Part shown: positions 23,701 to 25,617 of the stretch, one piece after another
Numbering within the stretch: position 1 is the stretch's first letter
Layout of the letters: the number at the start of each line of letters is the position of its first letter
NCBI GenBank assembly: GCA_042091035.1
Contig: JBELIG010000021.1
Span: 1-25,617, forward strand
Length of the DNA: 25,617 nt
Direction: 5' to 3'
DNA from: AM-2324 sp042091035
GTDB lineage: Bacteria > Bacteroidota > Bacteroidia > Chitinophagales > Saprospiraceae
Program-made: the position numbers and the translations under genes
The notes under the pieces: model-generated
What the model was told of the DNA's origin: nothing
The model's input: only the letters and a program-made list of their open reading frames with translations
The model's database searches: none

Positions 23701-25233
23701 GATAATTATCCTCAGGAAACATCTTGGGAATTTTTTGATGAACGTACAGGACAGCTCATATCCAGTGGAAATTTAGATGACGATGATGAGGAACAGTATA
23801 TTGAAAACATTTGCGTGGATTATACCTCCTGTTTTTCCTTATATTTTTATGACTCTTATGGAGATGGCATCTGTTGTGGGTATGGAGAAGGTGATTTTGC
23901 AGTAATAAATTCTTCAGGAGAGCCTCTTGTAGCTAATGATGGTGAGTTTGGTTCTAAAGTGGTCGAAGTATTTTGTCCAGATGGGACAGGTTGCGCAATC
24001 ACTGCTGATATAAATATTACACATGTAACCGATAATGGCGGTGCTATTACGATTTTTACTCGTTCTGGAGTAAGTCCATTCTATTACAGTATAGATGGTG
24101 GGCTTACATTTCAGGATAGCAACACTTTCACCAACTTAGCTTCAGGAACCTATGAGGTTGTAATAAATGGAGCTTTAGATAATTGTTCTTATTCAGAAAC
24201 AATAATTATTGAAGATTGCTCAGCGATTGCTGTAGAGCTTGAATCTACAAATGCAACGGACGCAGTAAGTGCAGATGGTTCTATTGTCATCAACTCTATT
24301 GCTGGACTTGGGCCATTTCAATATAGTATTGATGGTGGGCAGTATTTCGGTGATAGCAATGAATTCTATGATTTACCAATAGGTAACTATAATGTTATAG
24401 TTCAAGATACCAACGAGGTTTGTTCCTACGATTTTATTGTGCCTATAGAATCTGAGCCTATTGATCCAGTTACTGATGAGCTTGTAATTATCAATGAGAT
24501 CAATTATAATTCTGCCGATGATTCTGACTCTGGCGACTGGGTCGAGTTATATAATAGGTCCACGGATAATCTTGATCTTTCGGGCTGGATTATGAAGGAC
24601 GATGATGATAGTCACAACTTAGTATTTCCTCAAGAAACGGTTATTGATGGGAATGGCTTTTTGATTTTGACAAGAGATCAAGATCTCTTCTTTACAGAAT
24701 TCCCAGATATAGAAAGTGTAATCGGTGATTTTGATTTTGGTTTGTCGAGCAATGGCGATGCTGTTAGGTTATATAATGCTGATGGGGCATTAGTTGATGA
24801 AGTGTATTATTTGCCAGATTCTCCATGGCCTACCTCCGCAAATGGTGAAGGGTATACCTTGGAATTATTAGATCCTGAATTAGATAATAGTTTGCCTGAC
24901 AACTGGGCTCCGGTCAATTTTAATGGTAGTCCAGATCAGCCTAATTTGTTAGTAAATACGGATGACCTTTCGGATGACAAGCTGCAAATTGTTTGCTTCC
25001 CGAATCCAACGGCTAATACTTTTACGGTTGAATTGGGATCATTTACTGAATGGACAGAAGATGTGAAAATTGAAGTCTATGATAATTTGGGTAATAAAAT
25101 TACGACAGACTGGATATTGAAAAATGGCAGTAGTAAAACCAATATATCACTTGAAGGCAATGTTTCTGGAGCTTATTTGGTCAGATGCTTCAATAGCACT
25201 TTTGAAAAATCTTTTGTGGTCCTAAAGATTTAG
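20800..25233 (+). CDS. giant T9SS-secreted PPDK-type ATP-grasp protein, glucan, water dikinase-like
   Basis: A 1477-residue protein; the ATG at 20800 puts a signal peptide at residues 1-23. Order: N-terminal domain with a calcium-type DYDGDEIDD (101-109); a phospho-histidine-like segment TPLSHVNLRA with His350; a PPDK_N/ATP-grasp domain (about 435-735) with FGAKCSNVATMR, CRSSTNNEDLPGFSGAG (538-554), MWNFRAYEERDFYRVDH, IEYKV and a closing IKQARPW (728-734). Two CARDB-like domains (744-955), a FYDSYGDGICCG domain, two SprB-type repeats (about 1064-1222), a lamin-tail domain (1227-1350) and a T9SS sorting domain (1395-1477) follow. His-domain before ATP-grasp and no PEP barrel is the glucan, water dikinase order. 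A surface dikinase is the best guess; activity is unproven. Confidence 0.85.
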   Translation: MSHTRYFLLLFSLLVSHFFSFAQNVPIENYSVSASGQVQLSIEGQVGKYYVLHAQHTPNYNWAVSMTIGVDGTMVVSEPAGAYPLEKYTITEHDIANPDDYDGDEIDDISELNNMPFDAPINYAESIAFSDGATSIPDAQTFMDLATVQNVGWAPFLDDQLYVKFGILDRDSDEPKVYFINSNTYIIHANFWDGIDANVTGDDASGEIVFNPNTISAGGVIGTYSFNFSFGDAYDFEASQRTYELLIANMPFLQNNMNHFIGASSENNHINNYSEDFEGSRIEVVLESEVFADVNYIPFHEAEGYGFFKHMTDLNETPGSRDIVLYDALPNSLPRVGGIITSVIQTPLSHVNLRAIQDNVPNAYIYDPLSIDSIGNLLGSYIYYKVENENFQIREASLDEVNAWYENLRPTEPQIPIRDLSITDIKPLDSISFPMSASFGAKCSNVATMRTFGFPEGTIPNGFGIPFYYYHEFMLFNNFYEEAQVMIDNPAFQYDINFRTERLESFRQAIKDAPMPQWMMDNLQAMHDDFPEGTAVRCRSSTNNEDLPGFSGAGLYTSKTQNLDEGHISKSIKQIYASMWNFRAYEERDFYRVDHFMAAMGILCHPNFNGEKSNGVGISIDPIYETEGTFYLNTQVGESLITNPEPNSVPEEILLYEDPSQGGGYLVLRLSSLTNPGELVMDAEYLNQMRTYLSVIHDEFEILYDVVGAEGFGMDIEYKVSAEDQLIIKQARPWVSFWADINGDFDLGLTAISPMASSSLGSNELVTATVANKGLNVMSDFSVELVVDGESVETISVPQTIDPFDAGEFQFTSPQDFSEVGDYNVRAIVSHPNDEYGTNDTLNVLLSKVYALDGALSIEAFEVLCDEVLQVEAMLTNQGDETITDVDIEVVVNGTIVDLVSAAVNVPFLEQKSLLITISDNLQQNNIVELNIVSVNSQLDGDLSNNLATASTNLDSDYDIITLTINPDNYPQETSWEFFDERTGQLISSGNLDDDDEEQYIENICVDYTSCFSLYFYDSYGDGICCGYGEGDFAVINSSGEPLVANDGEFGSKVVEVFCPDGTGCAITADINITHVTDNGGAITIFTRSGVSPFYYSIDGGLTFQDSNTFTNLASGTYEVVINGALDNCSYSETIIIEDCSAIAVELESTNATDAVSADGSIVINSIAGLGPFQYSIDGGQYFGDSNEFYDLPIGNYNVIVQDTNEVCSYDFIVPIESEPIDPVTDELVIINEINYNSADDSDSGDWVELYNRSTDNLDLSGWIMKDDDDSHNLVFPQETVIDGNGFLILTRDQDLFFTEFPDIESVIGDFDFGLSSNGDAVRLYNADGALVDEVYYLPDSPWPTSANGEGYTLELLDPELDNSLPDNWAPVNFNGSPDQPNLLVNTDDLSDDKLQIVCFPNPTANTFTVELGSFTEWTEDVKIEVYDNLGNKITTDWILKNGSSKTNISLEGNVSGAYLVRCFNSTFEKSFVVLKI

Positions 25234-25299
25234 GCGAATTTTGAACATCGAATTATAGGAAAAGATTCTCAGGAAGTAGTTTAAGTTGTATTCCGATAT

Positions 25300-25332
25300 A
25301 AAGATAGTCCATGCTTAGCGTGGACTATCTTT
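25300..25332. terminator. strong intrinsic terminator after the dikinase-like gene
   Basis: AAAGATAGTCCATGC at 25300-25314 pairs with GCGTGGACTATCTTT at 25318-25332 (15 bp, one G-T pair) around a TTA loop, with the TTT end continuing to TTTG. It lies 66 bases after the stop. The A-rich left edge also allows function from the other strand. Confidence 0.82.
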
Positions 25333-25597
25333 GTATATGCAAAGTGTTGATAAGCTGCTATATTAGTTTTGTCGTTTTACAGGAGGTTTATTTAGGTCAA
25401 TATACTTTGTCTCAAGAACTTCAACCTAAATGTCGCTGTATAGCATAAGTGAAAAAATACAAGGTTACAATACATTGGATTCCTGCTATTATAGCCTTAG
25501 AAATACAAAGTATTTTTATATTGTACCTCATAGATTTGCTCCAAGTAAAATATCAATACTTATTTAGGCAAACATCTCAAGCTAAATTAAAATCAGT
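25333..25597. other. intergenic region with one possible promoter box
   Basis: No gene is visible. TAGATTTG at 25531-25538 matches TAnnTTTG exactly and could drive a gene beginning near 25598; no -33 partner is obvious. Confidence 0.4.
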
Positions 25598-25617
25598 ATG
25601 CATAAAATCATCATCTA
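25598..25617 (+). CDS. possible start of a further gene, cut by the window edge
   Basis: An ATG at 25598 opens a frame reading MHKIII up to the last base. A basic start followed by hydrophobic residues would suit a signal peptide, but six residues cannot establish a gene. The only support is position after a terminator and a promoter-like box. Confidence 0.25.

Noticed and set aside
1..25617. CRISPR array, tRNA, rRNA or insertion sequence
   Set aside because: No regularly spaced repeats, cloverleaf-like segment, conserved rRNA stretch, transposase or terminal inverted repeats were seen.

Overview
The window looks like a draft-assembly scaffold piece from a marine-type Bacteroidetes/Bacteroidota bacterium (Cytophagia/Flavobacteriia-like). 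The evidence is low GC, Bacteroidetes -7 promoter boxes (TAnnTTTG), two-component-propeller, DUF3667-like and SprB/LTD domains, and two large proteins with type IX secretion (T9SS) C-terminal sorting domains. No tRNA, rRNA, CRISPR array, insertion sequence or prophage was seen. Four runs of exactly 100 N (3714-3813, 8709-8808, 16220-16319, 18708-18807) are scaffold gaps, and each interrupts a gene or gene pair.

Layout. 1-672: end of an unknown reading frame, then apparently gene-free DNA. 673-1368: two tandem DoxX-like membrane proteins. 1815-2921: a lipoprotein beta-propeller. 3013-4088: a CobW/COG0523-type GTPase split by a gap, lacking most of the usual CxCC metal motif. 4200-4399: the decayed C-terminus of a Crp/Fnr regulator. 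4471-6391: a medium-chain reductase plus a membrane-anchored HchA/DJ-1-like protein, ended by a strong terminator. 6540-8021: an HxlR regulator divergent from an Asp-nucleophile alpha/beta hydrolase, with two palindromic operators between them. 8179-9867: a Crp/Fnr regulator and a flavin amine oxidase, both cut by one gap. 9976-11406: a membrane-anchored winged-helix regulator convergent with a small secreted protein; both promoters carry the same 10-bp-phased GTAAAT direct repeats. 11891-13581: a DUF3667-like membrane protein and an exported erythromycin-esterase-like protein. 13652-15598: a VOC protein and an Old Yellow Enzyme. 15749-25233: the most striking part, with a secreted CotH-kinase protein, an ICMT-like membrane methyltransferase, a SixA-like histidine-phosphatase lipoprotein and a 1477-residue secreted dikinase-like protein.

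How the genes may work together. The middle of the window (reductase, HchA-like protein, HxlR regulator, hydrolase, VOC protein, Old Yellow Enzyme, amine oxidase) reads like a set of small-molecule or electrophile detoxification genes with local regulators. The right end combines two T9SS-exported proteins with kinase folds and a phosphatase lipoprotein. The dikinase-like protein has the phospho-histidine segment before the ATP-grasp domain and no PEP-binding barrel, as in plant glucan, water dikinase. It shares an almost identical lamin-tail tail with the CotH protein. My best candidate for a new system is therefore an extracellular or surface phosphoryl-transfer module. This is inference from domain content and proximity, not demonstrated.
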